Assembly: GCA_963764305.1 (NCBI GenBank) | Contig: CAVXSD010000003.1 | Coordinates: 180,060-244,059, forward strand | Direction: 5' to 3' | Length of the DNA stretch: 64,000 bases | DNA from: Bog-473 sp963764305 | Lineage (GTDB): Bacteria > Actinomycetota > Acidimicrobiia > Acidimicrobiales > RAAP-2 | Shown: in pieces, positions 54,869 through 62,892 of the stretch | Layout of the letters: every line of letters begins with the position of its first letter | Numbering within the stretch: position 1 is the stretch's first letter | Made by a program: the position numbers and the translations under genes | The notes under the pieces: model-generated | Databases searched by the model: none | Seen by the model: only the letters and a program-made list of their open reading frames with translations | What the model was told of the DNA's origin: nothing

Positions 54869-55367
54869 GGCCACAGTCTGCTCGCTCGGGCATTGGATCA
54901 GGTAGCCGAAGGAGATGGCTCGCAGCCGCCAGTCAAGAACACCGGGATAGCGCTCCCGAAGACCCCCACTGTTCGGTGATCGACCGTCTGGTAGATAATC
55001 CGCCACACCATCCGCGCAGAGAGCGAGGCGTTCGCGAAACGCGTGGGGTTGCAGATGCCTGAGGAGCGGCCCTCATGCTGGAGGGTCTGCGCTCTCACCC
55101 GACGGCGTTCTTCAAGGTCATGCGCGCAGAACGGCGGAGTGAGTCGAGGGATGAAGACCCGGACGCAGCCGTTTCTCATCCGCTGTAGCGCCAACCACAT
55201 CATTGACCACGCCTGGGAGCTGGAGGACAAGGACCTCTCCGGCTGAACCTGACGAGGGCTCTCGGAGTTGAGGGGACGATTCCTTCCTATTTGATGCGAG
55301 AACAGCTCGGCAAGGTCGGATGGCCACTCAGGGGCTTATCGAGTTCGATCGCCCATAGAATTTGGGC
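54869..55367. other. Gene-free stretch of 500 bases
   Basis: Open frames on both strands lack recognisable features and ribosome sites. It contains the upstream regions of pdxH and of the amino-acid dehydrogenase gene; the latter start lies a few nt after CATAGAAT. Confidence 0.45.
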
Positions 55368-56504
55368 GTGAATGGCCTAAGCGAGACCGAATCAGGCGGG
55401 CGGTTGGAGGGTCTGTCTGGGTCTGAGCATGAGGACATCCTCATTGTGCGACGGGCGAGAAGCGGTCTTCGAGCCATCATCGCTGTCCATTCCACCCTCC
55501 TGGGTCCCTCCCTAGGCGGGGCCCGGTTCTATCCCTATGAGGACGAGGCGGTCGCGCTCGATGATGTCCTTCGTCTCTCGAGAGCCATGACGGAAAAGGC
55601 GGCTCTGGCAGGCCTGGAACAAGGAGGTGGCAAGGCGGTCATCATCGGGGATCCGACCCTCGTGAAGACGCCCGGTCTTCTCCGTGACTTTGCTGCTGCC
55701 GTCAACAGCCTTGATGGGCGTTACGTCACCGCAGAGGACGTCGGGACGACCCAGGACGACATGGATCTAATTCGGCAGACGACGCCCTTCGTGGGGGGCA
55801 CGGCCACATCGCGGGGCGGGTCTGGCGATCCCAGTTCAGCGACTGCTCTCGGGGTGGTGGTTGCGATGGAGGCCGCGGCCGCCCACCGGTGGGGTGATGA
55901 CCTCAAGGAAAAGACGGTATGTGTTGTGGGCGCCGGCAAGGTGGGAGAAGAGGTCATTCGGCTCCTCGTTCAACGACGGGCCGTCGTAGTCGCCGCCGAT
56001 GTCAATCACGACAAAGCGGAGGCTGCCTTACGCACCGGTGCGATCCGTCTCATCGACCCGTCCGATGCTCCCGGAGCGGCCGCTGACATCCTGTGTCCGT
56101 GTGCGTTAGGGGGGCTGCTCACCGAAGATGCAGTGCCTGATCTTCACTGTGCGATCATTGTGGGCGCGGCGAACAATCAGCTCGCTAGCGCTCACGTCGC
56201 GGACTCTCTCGCGGCGGCTGGCATCCTCTATATTCCTGACTTTCTGGCTAACGCGGGTGGAATCATCAACATCGCAGAAGAAGCCCATGGCTATGATGGA
56301 GCGCGCGCGGTGAAGGCCGTGGGTCAGATCCGGGAAACAACGACTTTGGTGCTCGAGCGCGCCGAGGCGCGAGTCATCACTCCCCTAGCCGCGGCCGAGG
56401 ACCTGGTGGCCAAGCGACTTGCTAGAGCCAGGACAGCGTCGGTCACGTCATCGAATCGTCCGCTGGCGCAAACCATTCGCAACCAGGTGACACGCGAGGA
56501 GTGA
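55368..56504 (+). CDS. Leucine/valine/phenylalanine-type dehydrogenase
   Basis: The 378-aa NAD-dependent amino-acid dehydrogenase shows HSTLLGPSLGGARFYPY, the catalytic GLEQGGGKAVIIGDP (Lys89 counted from GTG), YVTAEDVGTTQDDMDLI and the Rossmann motif VCVVGAGKVGEEVIRLL, followed by PDFLANAGGIIN. These match the Leu/Phe/Val dehydrogenase branch rather than hexameric GDH. It deaminates a branched or aromatic amino acid to the 2-oxo acid, reversibly. The GTG start follows CATAGAAT by 7 nt (leaderless style). Substrate specificity cannot be fixed by eye. Confidence 0.9.
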   Translation: MNGLSETESGGRLEGLSGSEHEDILIVRRARSGLRAIIAVHSTLLGPSLGGARFYPYEDEAVALDDVLRLSRAMTEKAALAGLEQGGGKAVIIGDPTLVKTPGLLRDFAAAVNSLDGRYVTAEDVGTTQDDMDLIRQTTPFVGGTATSRGGSGDPSSATALGVVVAMEAAAAHRWGDDLKEKTVCVVGAGKVGEEVIRLLVQRRAVVVAADVNHDKAEAALRTGAIRLIDPSDAPGAAADILCPCALGGLLTEDAVPDLHCAIIVGAANNQLASAHVADSLAAAGILYIPDFLANAGGIINIAEEAHGYDGARAVKAVGQIRETTTLVLERAEARVITPLAAAEDLVAKRLARARTASVTSSNRPLAQTIRNQVTREE

Positions 56505-56656
56505 AACCGAGCACTCGCTGGCGTCCATAGCGACCCTTCACGACGTCATTGGCGTTCGCGTCACTCTTGCGACGGTCGGCGTGCCCAGGTCGACCCGAGA
56601 GGAGAGCCGCATCAAGCATTTACCCATCTTCTGCCGAGTGCAATGATCATGGCTTC

Positions 56657-57739
56657 GTGACGACATTCGAATCGATCGAGACCCCATCCCGTCCGCCCAA
56701 ACAGGAACAGATGGACGCCGCGCCGGACATCATCGAGGTGGTGCCTGGCATCCTGCGCCTGCAGCTGCCCATCGATTTCACCGGGCTGGGCCATGTCAAC
56801 ACGTACGCCCTCGAAGATGACAAGGGTTTCACATTGGTCGATCCAGGTCTCCCAGGCGAGGAGTCGTGGAAGGCGCTCCGGGGCCGCATGGACGCGGCGG
56901 GCATCCCCTTGGAACGGGTGCACACCATCGTCGTCACGCATTCGCATCCCGACCACTTCGGCGGCGCGGGGTTGTTGGCCCAGGAGAGCGGCGGCGCGAT
57001 TGTGGCTTCTGACCGCTTCCGCACCTTCTTTGATCCCGATGACATCGACGATCGCGAACTCGAGGCGGCCGACGACATCGATCCGGACGAGAGCCCGATC
57101 CTCAGCATCCGCATCGATCGGCCGGCACCCTGGGGCGGGTCAACAATCGGCCCACCACCCGAAGACCGAGCAAGAATGCTCGCCCATCAGGCCGATCTCT
57201 TCAAGTGGTTCAAGCCTCCCCGCCCTTCGCATCGCGTGGCGGATTGCGACCACATCGCCCTGGGTGCCCGGGACTGGGTCGGCCTCTTCACCCCGGGGCA
57301 CACCGACGATCATCTCTGTCTCTACGACGAAGAGGGCGGAGTGCTCCTTGCTGGCGACCAGGTGTTGCCCACGATCACGCCGCACATTTCCGGACTGATC
57401 CCGGGTGACCCACTCCTGATGTACACCGAGTCGCTCGACCGCTTGTCCGACCTACCCCATGTGTCGACCGTGCTGCCGGCACACGGCCAGCCATTCCACG
57501 ATCTGGCGGGCCGGGCCGAGGAGATCAAGCGCCACCACGACGAACGCCTCGATCGGCTGCTCGAGATCTGTCACGCCGTCGGCTGGGCCAACGTCATTCA
57601 ACTCTCGCACGAATTGTTCGCCCCACGGTCATGGGGCTCCATGGCCGAGGCCGAGACCTTCGCCCACCTGGAGCGTTTGCGGGCTACCGGCGCGGTACGA
57701 CGCCGCGAGGAGGCTGGCATCCTGCTGTACAGCATTTGA
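56657..57739 (+). CDS. MBL-fold hydrolase with C-terminal helical domain (LACTB2-like)
   Basis: The protein is up to 360 aa. Metal sites: TIVVTHSHPDHFGGAGLL, LFTPGHTDDHLCLYD, GGVLLAGDQVLP and TVLPAHGQPFHDLAGR. The last 60 residues (DERLDRLLEICHA, WGSMAEAETFAHLERLRATG) form the winged-helix/LACTB2 tail. Members act as nucleases, thioesterases or glyoxalase-like hydrolases. GTG 56657 is the start used; ATG 56711 is a good alternative with AGGAAC upstream. It is in line with, but 150 bp from, the dehydrogenase gene. Confidence 0.85.
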   Translation: MTTFESIETPSRPPKQEQMDAAPDIIEVVPGILRLQLPIDFTGLGHVNTYALEDDKGFTLVDPGLPGEESWKALRGRMDAAGIPLERVHTIVVTHSHPDHFGGAGLLAQESGGAIVASDRFRTFFDPDDIDDRELEAADDIDPDESPILSIRIDRPAPWGGSTIGPPPEDRARMLAHQADLFKWFKPPRPSHRVADCDHIALGARDWVGLFTPGHTDDHLCLYDEEGGVLLAGDQVLPTITPHISGLIPGDPLLMYTESLDRLSDLPHVSTVLPAHGQPFHDLAGRAEEIKRHHDERLDRLLEICHAVGWANVIQLSHELFAPRSWGSMAEAETFAHLERLRATGAVRRREEAGILLYSI

Positions 57740-58028
57740 CGCTCCGCTCCCGCCATCTCAGTCAGGTTGTTGAGGACTTGACCACGCAGGTCCAGAGACA
57801 CGTCGGCTAGAGCTCGGCGAAGCTCTGATCTGGCATTTCTGAAACCCCCCCGGAAGCAAGCCGCCCCCGGAAGCCGCCCACGGAAGGATTCGAACCCTCG
57901 CAAGCGGTTTAAGGAATCTAAGCGAATCTGTCCGGGCAGATGCGTGCTGTCGCGTTGCGACTGCTCAGAACCGGGCACTGACCTTTAGAAAATCAAGGAT
58001 TGTAAATAGATTTTTTCTAGCGTAGGCT
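57740..58028. other. Intergenic region with tRNA-like piece and AT-rich promoter
   Basis: It holds the tRNA-Arg-like segment at 57876-57916. At 57985-58020 lies an AT-rich stretch with TAGAAAATC and GATTTTTTCTA facing each other, probably part of the HxlR promoter. Confidence 0.45.
57876..57916 (-). other. 3' half of a tRNA-Arg(CCT)-like gene
   Basis: Minus strand: anticodon loop TTCCTTA (CCT), AACCG, variable CTTGC, T-stem GAGGG/CCTTC around TTCGAAT, acceptor CGTGGGC. The sequence 5' of the loop does not pair with AACCG, and no CCA follows. This is what an integrase attachment copy of a tRNA 3' end looks like. Confidence 0.5.
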
Positions 58029-58727
58029 GTGGGTGTGCGTTCCTATGGCCAGTACTGCGCCCTCGCCAAAGCCCTCGACGTGGTCGGGGACCGCTGGACC
58101 CTCCTCATCGTGCGCGAACTGCTGGTTCGCCCCTGTCGCTATAGCGAGCTCCAAGACGGCCTGACGGGCATCGCCACCAATCTCCTCGCCGAGCGGTTGC
58201 GCCAGCTCGAGAGCGTGGGGGTCATAAGGCGTGACGCAGATAACCGCTACGAGCTCACCGATCGGGGTCGAAAGCTGGGAACGGCTGTGCACGAGTTGGT
58301 CCGTTGGGGCGCGCCGTTGATGCTCTCTGAACGGAGCACCGACGCGTTTCGAGCTCGGTGGCTCGAGCTTCCCCTGGAGTTGATGTTCGGTGGCATGGAC
58401 CCAGGACGGCCCGACATCCAGATCGAAGTCCGTACGGCAGACGAAATGCTGACCCTGACGTCGGTCGCTGGCAACGTGGAAGTGCGCACTGGTCCCGCCT
58501 CGTCGCCCGACGTCGTCGTCACCGGCTCGCCCGAGCTCATTGTCGGGCTGATGTCGGGTGCCCTCGACAAGGACGTCGCCATGAGCCAAGGCGTGAGCAT
58601 CCTCGGCGATTTTGCCGATGTCGAGCGGATGCGTCGAGACGACTGGCTCACTCCCCCTACCGAGGACCTCCGTCGCGGGCGCGCAAAGACCTCGCCCAAG
58701 GGCAACGAGCGTCCGGACGGGCCCTGA
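58029..58727 (+). CDS. HxlR-family regulator with SCP2-like C-terminal domain
   Basis: The 232-aa protein opens with the HxlR winged helix: YGQYCALAKALDVVGDRWTL (Cys near the N-terminus), LLIVRELLVRPCRYSELQDG and GIATNLLAERLRQLESVGVI. The C-terminal half (IEVRTADEMLTLTSVAGNVE, DVVVTGSPELIVGLMSG) resembles the sterol-carrier-like domain found in some HxlR proteins. GTG 58029 or GTG 58035 is the start; no ribosome site is seen. It is followed after 36 bp by a hydrolase gene, which it probably controls. Confidence 0.88.
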   Translation: MGVRSYGQYCALAKALDVVGDRWTLLIVRELLVRPCRYSELQDGLTGIATNLLAERLRQLESVGVIRRDADNRYELTDRGRKLGTAVHELVRWGAPLMLSERSTDAFRARWLELPLELMFGGMDPGRPDIQIEVRTADEMLTLTSVAGNVEVRTGPASSPDVVVTGSPELIVGLMSGALDKDVAMSQGVSILGDFADVERMRRDDWLTPPTEDLRRGRAKTSPKGNERPDGP

Positions 58728-58763
58728 GATTCCGCTTACGAATCATTGAAAGGACACACTCCC

Positions 58764-59657
58764 ATGACTGAACACATGCTGACCCCTCGTGATGGCCTGG
58801 TCGAGACGCCGAACGGCACTCTCTTCATACGCGAGATCCCCGGTGACGATCCGCCGATCGTCCTCATGCATGGCTTCCCCGACGATCACAGCACCTACGA
58901 GCGGCTCCTGCCGTTGCTGGGTCCCAGACGGGCGGTCGCCTTCGATTGGCACGGTTATGGCCGATCCGAACGCTCCGGCCTCGGGGCATTCTCCCTCAAA
59001 GAGCATGCCTCCGAGCTCGAGTCTCTGCTCGACCAACTCGACATCGAGCGAGCGGTACTCGTCGGTCATGACGCCTCTGGACCCGACGCCGTCGCGTTCG
59101 CTGTCGCACACCCCCAACGGGTCACCCATCTTGTGCTCCTCAACACGATCTTCGGTCACTTGCCTTCCCTCAAGCTTCCAGAATTGATCCGACTCCTTGC
59201 CGACCCGGACCTGATCCCACTCGCCGACGCACTGATCAATGACGACGCCCAGCGTCTCTGGCTGCTGCAGCTCACCGCCGATCATTGGGGCATGGATGCC
59301 GGTGACCCCCAAGGCATCGCCGTACGGTCCATCCTGCCGCAGTTCTTCGGGAGCGCCGATCAGCCCGACGCCCTCGCCGCCATCCGCGCCTGGACGGCCA
59401 GCCTGTTCGATTCCCTGCACGAGCAGGACCAGCTCGTCGACAGCGGTGCACTCCGTGCTTTGGAGGTTCCAGTCTCGATCATCTTTGGCGAATCGGATCA
59501 CTACCTCAGCCCGTCCCTGGCACGCGAGATCGCCGGGCTGTTCACCGCCCCGTCTCTACACGTCGTGCCAGACGCCTCGCACTGGCCTCAGCACGATCAA
59601 CCCCAGGTCGTGGCCGACCTCCTGACCGATATCGCGAGCACGCAGAGCCAGCGATGA
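58764..59657 (+). CDS. Alpha/beta hydrolase with Asp nucleophile (dehalogenase/epoxide-hydrolase-like)
   Basis: The 297-aa protein has the HGFP oxyanion motif (IVLMHGFPDDHSTYERLLPL), AFDWHGYGRSERS, and the nucleophile elbow VLVGHDASGPDAVAFAVAHP. The nucleophile is Asp103 rather than Ser, as in haloalkane/haloacetate dehalogenases and epoxide hydrolases. IIFGESDHYLSP gives an acid residue and PDASHWPQHDQP the His. The halide-binding Trp after the nucleophile in haloalkane dehalogenases is Ala here, so the exact reaction is open. AAAGGAC precedes ATG 58764. Its stop overlaps the decayed methyltransferase (ATGA). Confidence 0.88.
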   Translation: MTEHMLTPRDGLVETPNGTLFIREIPGDDPPIVLMHGFPDDHSTYERLLPLLGPRRAVAFDWHGYGRSERSGLGAFSLKEHASELESLLDQLDIERAVLVGHDASGPDAVAFAVAHPQRVTHLVLLNTIFGHLPSLKLPELIRLLADPDLIPLADALINDDAQRLWLLQLTADHWGMDAGDPQGIAVRSILPQFFGSADQPDALAAIRAWTASLFDSLHEQDQLVDSGALRALEVPVSIIFGESDHYLSPSLAREIAGLFTAPSLHVVPDASHWPQHDQPQVVADLLTDIASTQSQR

Positions 59658-60234
59658 GGCTCGACCAGCAGCACGCAACCGGCCTCTCTCAACGGCGCAT
59701 CGAGGACGCCCTTTTGGCGCCGGCTGGACCTCAACGAGCTGCAGCGGTCGGGATCTCGCACCCCTGGAGGATTTCCACACCATGGGTCGAATCGCGACCG
59801 TCCAACTCGTCGAGGCTCGCTGAGATCGAGCGCAGCGACGAGGTGCTCGACGCCGGCAGCGGCGTTGGCGGCACGGCCCGCTATCTCGCGGACCAGTTCG
59901 GCTGCCGGGTCACAGCCGTCGATCTCACCGAGGAGTACTGCAACACGTCCCGTTGGCTCAACCGGCTGATCGGCTTGGACGGCTACATCTCGGTGCATCA
60001 GGCAGATGTGACGAACCTGCCGTTTGCTTCGGCCAGTTTCACCCTCGTGATCAGCCAACACGTGCAGATGAACGGGCCGACAAGACCCGCCTCTGCCACG
60101 AGGCCCGTCGTGTGCTGCGACCAGGGCGGCTCGCCGTCTGGGACATCACCGCCGGCGCCCCGGGCGAGCTCGACTTCCCCCTTCCGTGGGCTGATCAGCC
60201 AGCGCTGAGCTACCTGGCGGGCAAAGCGACGGCC
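59654..60234 (+). pseudogene. Decayed SAM-dependent methyltransferase
   Basis: Pieces of a UbiE-like methyltransferase lie in different frames. DLAPLEDFHTMGRIATVQLV is in one frame up to about 59823. SDEVLDAGSGVGGTARYLAD and CRVTAVDLTEEYCNTSRWLN (motif I and post I) are in the frame of ATG 59654. CHEARRVLRPGRLAVWDITA and WADQPALSYLAGK are in a third reading after about 60070. The gene then ends abruptly against the patatin fragment near 60235. At least two frame changes and a 3' deletion make it non-functional. Confidence 0.82.
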
Positions 60235-60496
60235 GGTGGCCCGCGATCGCCCGTAGGTGACGTAGGGGATCAAATGGGAACACCTGTTGGCGCCGGAGCC
60301 CCCGCCACACCGCGGCCAGGTCCTCGAGGGCGTCGGGTTCAGCACCGTGACCGGCCACGTAGGCGGCGTTGATCGCCCCGGCCGACGTCCCGATTAGGAG
60401 GTAGGGCCGGACGCCCCGCTCGGAGAGCGCCTGCAGCATCCCGACCTGGACCGCACCGAGGCTGCCCCCACCGGAGAGCACGAAGGCCGTGGTCAC
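60225..60496 (-). pseudogene. Truncated patatin-like phospholipase
   Basis: GTG 60496 overlaps the stop of the upstream reductase. The N-terminal ~85 residues are classic: FVLSGGGSLGAVQVGMLQAL (oxyanion loop), YLLIGTSAGAINAAYVAG (GxSxG nucleophile) and VWRGLRRQQVFPFDPLRH. Homology then stops; the catalytic Asp and some 200 residues are missing where the sequence meets the methyltransferase remnant. An open frame continues to 60146 but encodes junk. A deletion has fused the two 3' ends. Confidence 0.82.
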
Positions 60497-61746
60497 GGGA
60501 TGTCCAAGCCGCCGTCCTGGTCCCCACCAGCCAGGCCGGCCAGGTCGGTCTCCGGGTCTGCCAGCAACTCCGGATCGACCACGTGCCGCGCCGCCAGCAG
60601 CGCCTCAATTGCGTCCCCCTGGTCCCACACGTTCGCGTTCATGGCTGCGGCGACCACGCCGTCGCGCAGCCAGAATGCGATGAACTCGCCTCCGGCCAAA
60701 TCGCCTCGGAAGACGACGCGGTCGTAGGTGGGCGCCCAACCCCGGTATTCCATGCCGAGGTCGTACTGGTCCGAGTAGAAGTAGGGCACCTTCTCGTACG
60801 GCGTGGCGATGTCGAGCATGTTCTTGGCAGCAACCGGGCCCTGGTAGAGGGCGGCCGACCAGTGCTCGAGGCGGATGGGCGCGCCGTACGTCGGGTGCCA
60901 GGCGCTGGCGACGTCACCCGCCGCGTAGACCCCTGGCGCGCTGGTGGCCAGATCCGCGTCGCACAGCACACCGTTGTCGATCTGCAGCCCCGCCGCGGCG
61001 GCGATCTCGGTGCGCGGCAGCACCCCGATCCCGGCGACGACGGCCCCGGCGGGGATCACGGAGCCGTCGGTGAGGCGCACCTCCTCGACCCGGCCCGCGC
61101 CCTTTATCGCCTCGATGCCGACGCCCAATCGCAGCTTGACTCCATGGCCATCGTGGAGGTCGCGGTAAACACCTCCCACCTCGGGCCCCAGCACGCGCTC
61201 CAAGGGCACCGAGGCCATGTCCATCATTGTCACGTCCGCCCCGAGCTGGCGGGCCGACGCCGCGACCTCGGACCCGATCCAGCCGGCGCCGATGATCACG
61301 ACGGGCGCACCGGCTGTGACGGCAGCGTGAATGGCATCGGAGTCTGCCACCGTGCGCAGCAAGTGGAACCCCTCCAGCTCCACACCGGGGATGTTGGGCC
61401 GCCGCGGCGCGGCACCTGTCGCCAGGAGCAGCCGCTCGAAGCCGAGACGAGCGCCTCCCCCGAGCTGTACCTGGGAGGCCGCCACGTCGAGAGACGCGAC
61501 CACCGCCGAGGTGTGCAGCTCGATCTCGTGCGTCTTGTAGAAGTCTGCGTCGTGCACCGTGGCCTCGTCGAAGATCGACTCACCGCGCAGGTACGTCTTG
61601 GACATCGGCGGCCGTTCGTAAGGGCGCACCGGCTCCTCACCGAAAAGCAGCAGGCGTCCGTCGAAGCCCTCCGCCCGCAGCGTCTCCGCGGCCTTGGCTC
61701 CGGCGAGGCCGGCTCCAACGATGATGAAAGTCCGATTAGGCGACAT
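60493..61746 (-). CDS. Ferredoxin/rubredoxin-reductase-type FAD oxidoreductase
   Basis: The 417-aa flavoprotein has FIIVGAGLAGAKAAETLR (FAD), YERPPMSKTYLRGE (family-typical), the NAD-binding VVIIGAGWIGSEVAASARQL and PGVYAAGDVASAWHPTYGAP. It belongs to the reductases that pass electrons from NAD(P)H to ferredoxins of dioxygenases and P450s. AGGAGGTGTGCC lies directly before ATG 61746. It is 30 bp downstream of folE on the same strand. No ferredoxin gene is adjacent; the aromatic-operon P450 is a conceivable client. Confidence 0.92.
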   Translation of the reverse strand: MSPNRTFIIVGAGLAGAKAAETLRAEGFDGRLLLFGEEPVRPYERPPMSKTYLRGESIFDEATVHDADFYKTHEIELHTSAVVASLDVAASQVQLGGGARLGFERLLLATGAAPRRPNIPGVELEGFHLLRTVADSDAIHAAVTAGAPVVIIGAGWIGSEVAASARQLGADVTMMDMASVPLERVLGPEVGGVYRDLHDGHGVKLRLGVGIEAIKGAGRVEEVRLTDGSVIPAGAVVAGIGVLPRTEIAAAAGLQIDNGVLCDADLATSAPGVYAAGDVASAWHPTYGAPIRLEHWSAALYQGPVAAKNMLDIATPYEKVPYFYSDQYDLGMEYRGWAPTYDRVVFRGDLAGGEFIAFWLRDGVVAAAMNANVWDQGDAIEALLAARHVVDPELLADPETDLAGLAGGDQDGGLDIP

Positions 61747-61775
61747 GGCACACCTCCTGCGCTGGGCGGGCTCGT

Positions 61776-62498
61776 TCAGACCCTGGCCCCGGCCAGGGCG
61801 AGAAACTCCGACCGCGTGCGCGGATCGTCGCGCACGAGGCCCTTGAGCGCAGAGGTCACGGTCCGTGAGCCGCCAGCCCGGACGCCGCGCAGCGACATGC
61901 AGAGGTGTTCGGCCTCGAGGACGACGCCGACCCCTTTCGGCTGCACCGTCTCCGCGATGAAGTTGGCGACTTGGGCGGTCAGCCGCTCCTGCACCTGCAG
62001 CCGCCGTGAAAAGTGGTCGACGACGCGGGCCAGCTTCGACAGTCCGAGGAGGCGCTCGTCGGGCAGATAACCCACGTAGGCGAAGCCCGTGAAGGGCAGG
62101 AGGTGGTGCTCGCATAGCGAGGCGAAGGGGATGGCGCGGGCGACCACGAGCTCGTCGTAGCCCTCGTCGTTGGCGAACGTGGTGACGTGGAACGGCTTAG
62201 GCGACAGCGTCTCCTCATAGGCCCGCGCCACCCGCGCCACCCGGGCCGGTGTCGCGGCCAGCCCGTCGGACGTGCGGTCCACGCCGAGCGCATCGAGCAG
62301 GTCGGCCACGGCGCTGGTGGCCTTGTCGAGGTCGACCTCGTTCTCCGGCACTGGGTGCAGGTGGAGGGTCCGTTCCGAGCGGGCCACCCCTTGCTGGACC
62401 ACATTCACCGGACTGGCTCCCCCGAGCTCTTCGAGTTCGTCAAACTCTTCGAGTTGTTCGAGCTCTTCGAGTTCTGCATGCGGCGCGAGTCTCGTCAT
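61776..62498 (-). CDS. folE: GTP cyclohydrolase I with an unusual Leu/Glu-repeat N-terminus
   Basis: FolE makes dihydroneopterin triphosphate for folate, and for QueD. The core shows TPARVARVARAYEETLSPKP, PFASLCEHHLLPFTGFAYVG (zinc Cys/His), KLARVVDHFSRRLQVQERLT and EAEHLCMSLRGVRAGGSRTV (second zinc Cys). Ahead of the core lies a 55-residue extension beginning with AELEELEQLEEFDELEELGG, encoded by degenerate CTCTTCGAGTT units at about 62428-62480. ATG 62498 overlaps the stop of the truncated DoxX-like gene. The 240-aa length is above the usual 190-220. Confidence 0.93.
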   Translation of the reverse strand: MTRLAPHAELEELEQLEEFDELEELGGASPVNVVQQGVARSERTLHLHPVPENEVDLDKATSAVADLLDALGVDRTSDGLAATPARVARVARAYEETLSPKPFHVTTFANDEGYDELVVARAIPFASLCEHHLLPFTGFAYVGYLPDERLLGLSKLARVVDHFSRRLQVQERLTAQVANFIAETVQPKGVGVVLEAEHLCMSLRGVRAGGSRTVTSALKGLVRDDPRTRSEFLALAGARV

Positions 62499-62800
62499 CG
62501 CGACCGGGACCCGGCGATCTCGACGACGCCGACGGCGTCCATGAAGTGTTGCGGGCTCACGCCGATGACGTTGGCAACACCCACCCACAGGTACTTGGGC
62601 CAATAGGTCATCCAATTGAAGAACTTGTCGATGCCGAAGAGGATCGGCGCCGCCACGAACGCAGTGCGCAGGACCGGGTAGGCATCGTAGGCGGGCTCCT
62701 TCAGAGAGGACCTGGTGGCGCGAATCGTCGTGGGCGCTTCCGGCGATACAGCCCCCGGGCGGCCTGGGTCGGGATGGAGGGCGGGTGCGGTGCTGGACAT
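62495..62800 (-). pseudogene. Truncated DoxX-like membrane protein
   Basis: The 101-aa product reads YPVLRTAFVAAPILFGIDKF, FNWMTYWPKYLWVGVANVIG and SPQHFMDAVGVVEIAG, the first two helices of a four-helix DoxX-like protein, then SRSR and a stop that overlaps the folE start. Relatives continue for about 50 more residues after VEIAAG. The C-terminal half has been lost and folE now begins at the break. It may still make a short peptide. Confidence 0.65.
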
Positions 62801-62892
62801 CCGGGATCTGCCTTTCGTACTATTACCTATCAATATTTACTTTAGAACGATGGGGGTGTTTTGTCAACATCTTTCTGTTTTAGAATGGACCC
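62801..62892. promoter_or_regulatory. Divergent promoter region with repeated TTAGAA elements
   Basis: It is AT-rich. TTTAGAACGATGG and TTTTAGAATGGA are imperfect direct repeats about 33 bp apart. TAGAAT (62881-62886) lies 6 nt before the plus-strand start and serves as a -10 for a leaderless message. Likely target of the adjoining HTH regulator. Confidence 0.5.

Noticed and set aside
60583..62070. Plus-strand open frame of 495 codons
   Set aside because: It is antisense to the FAD reductase and folE genes and lacks any recognisable motif.
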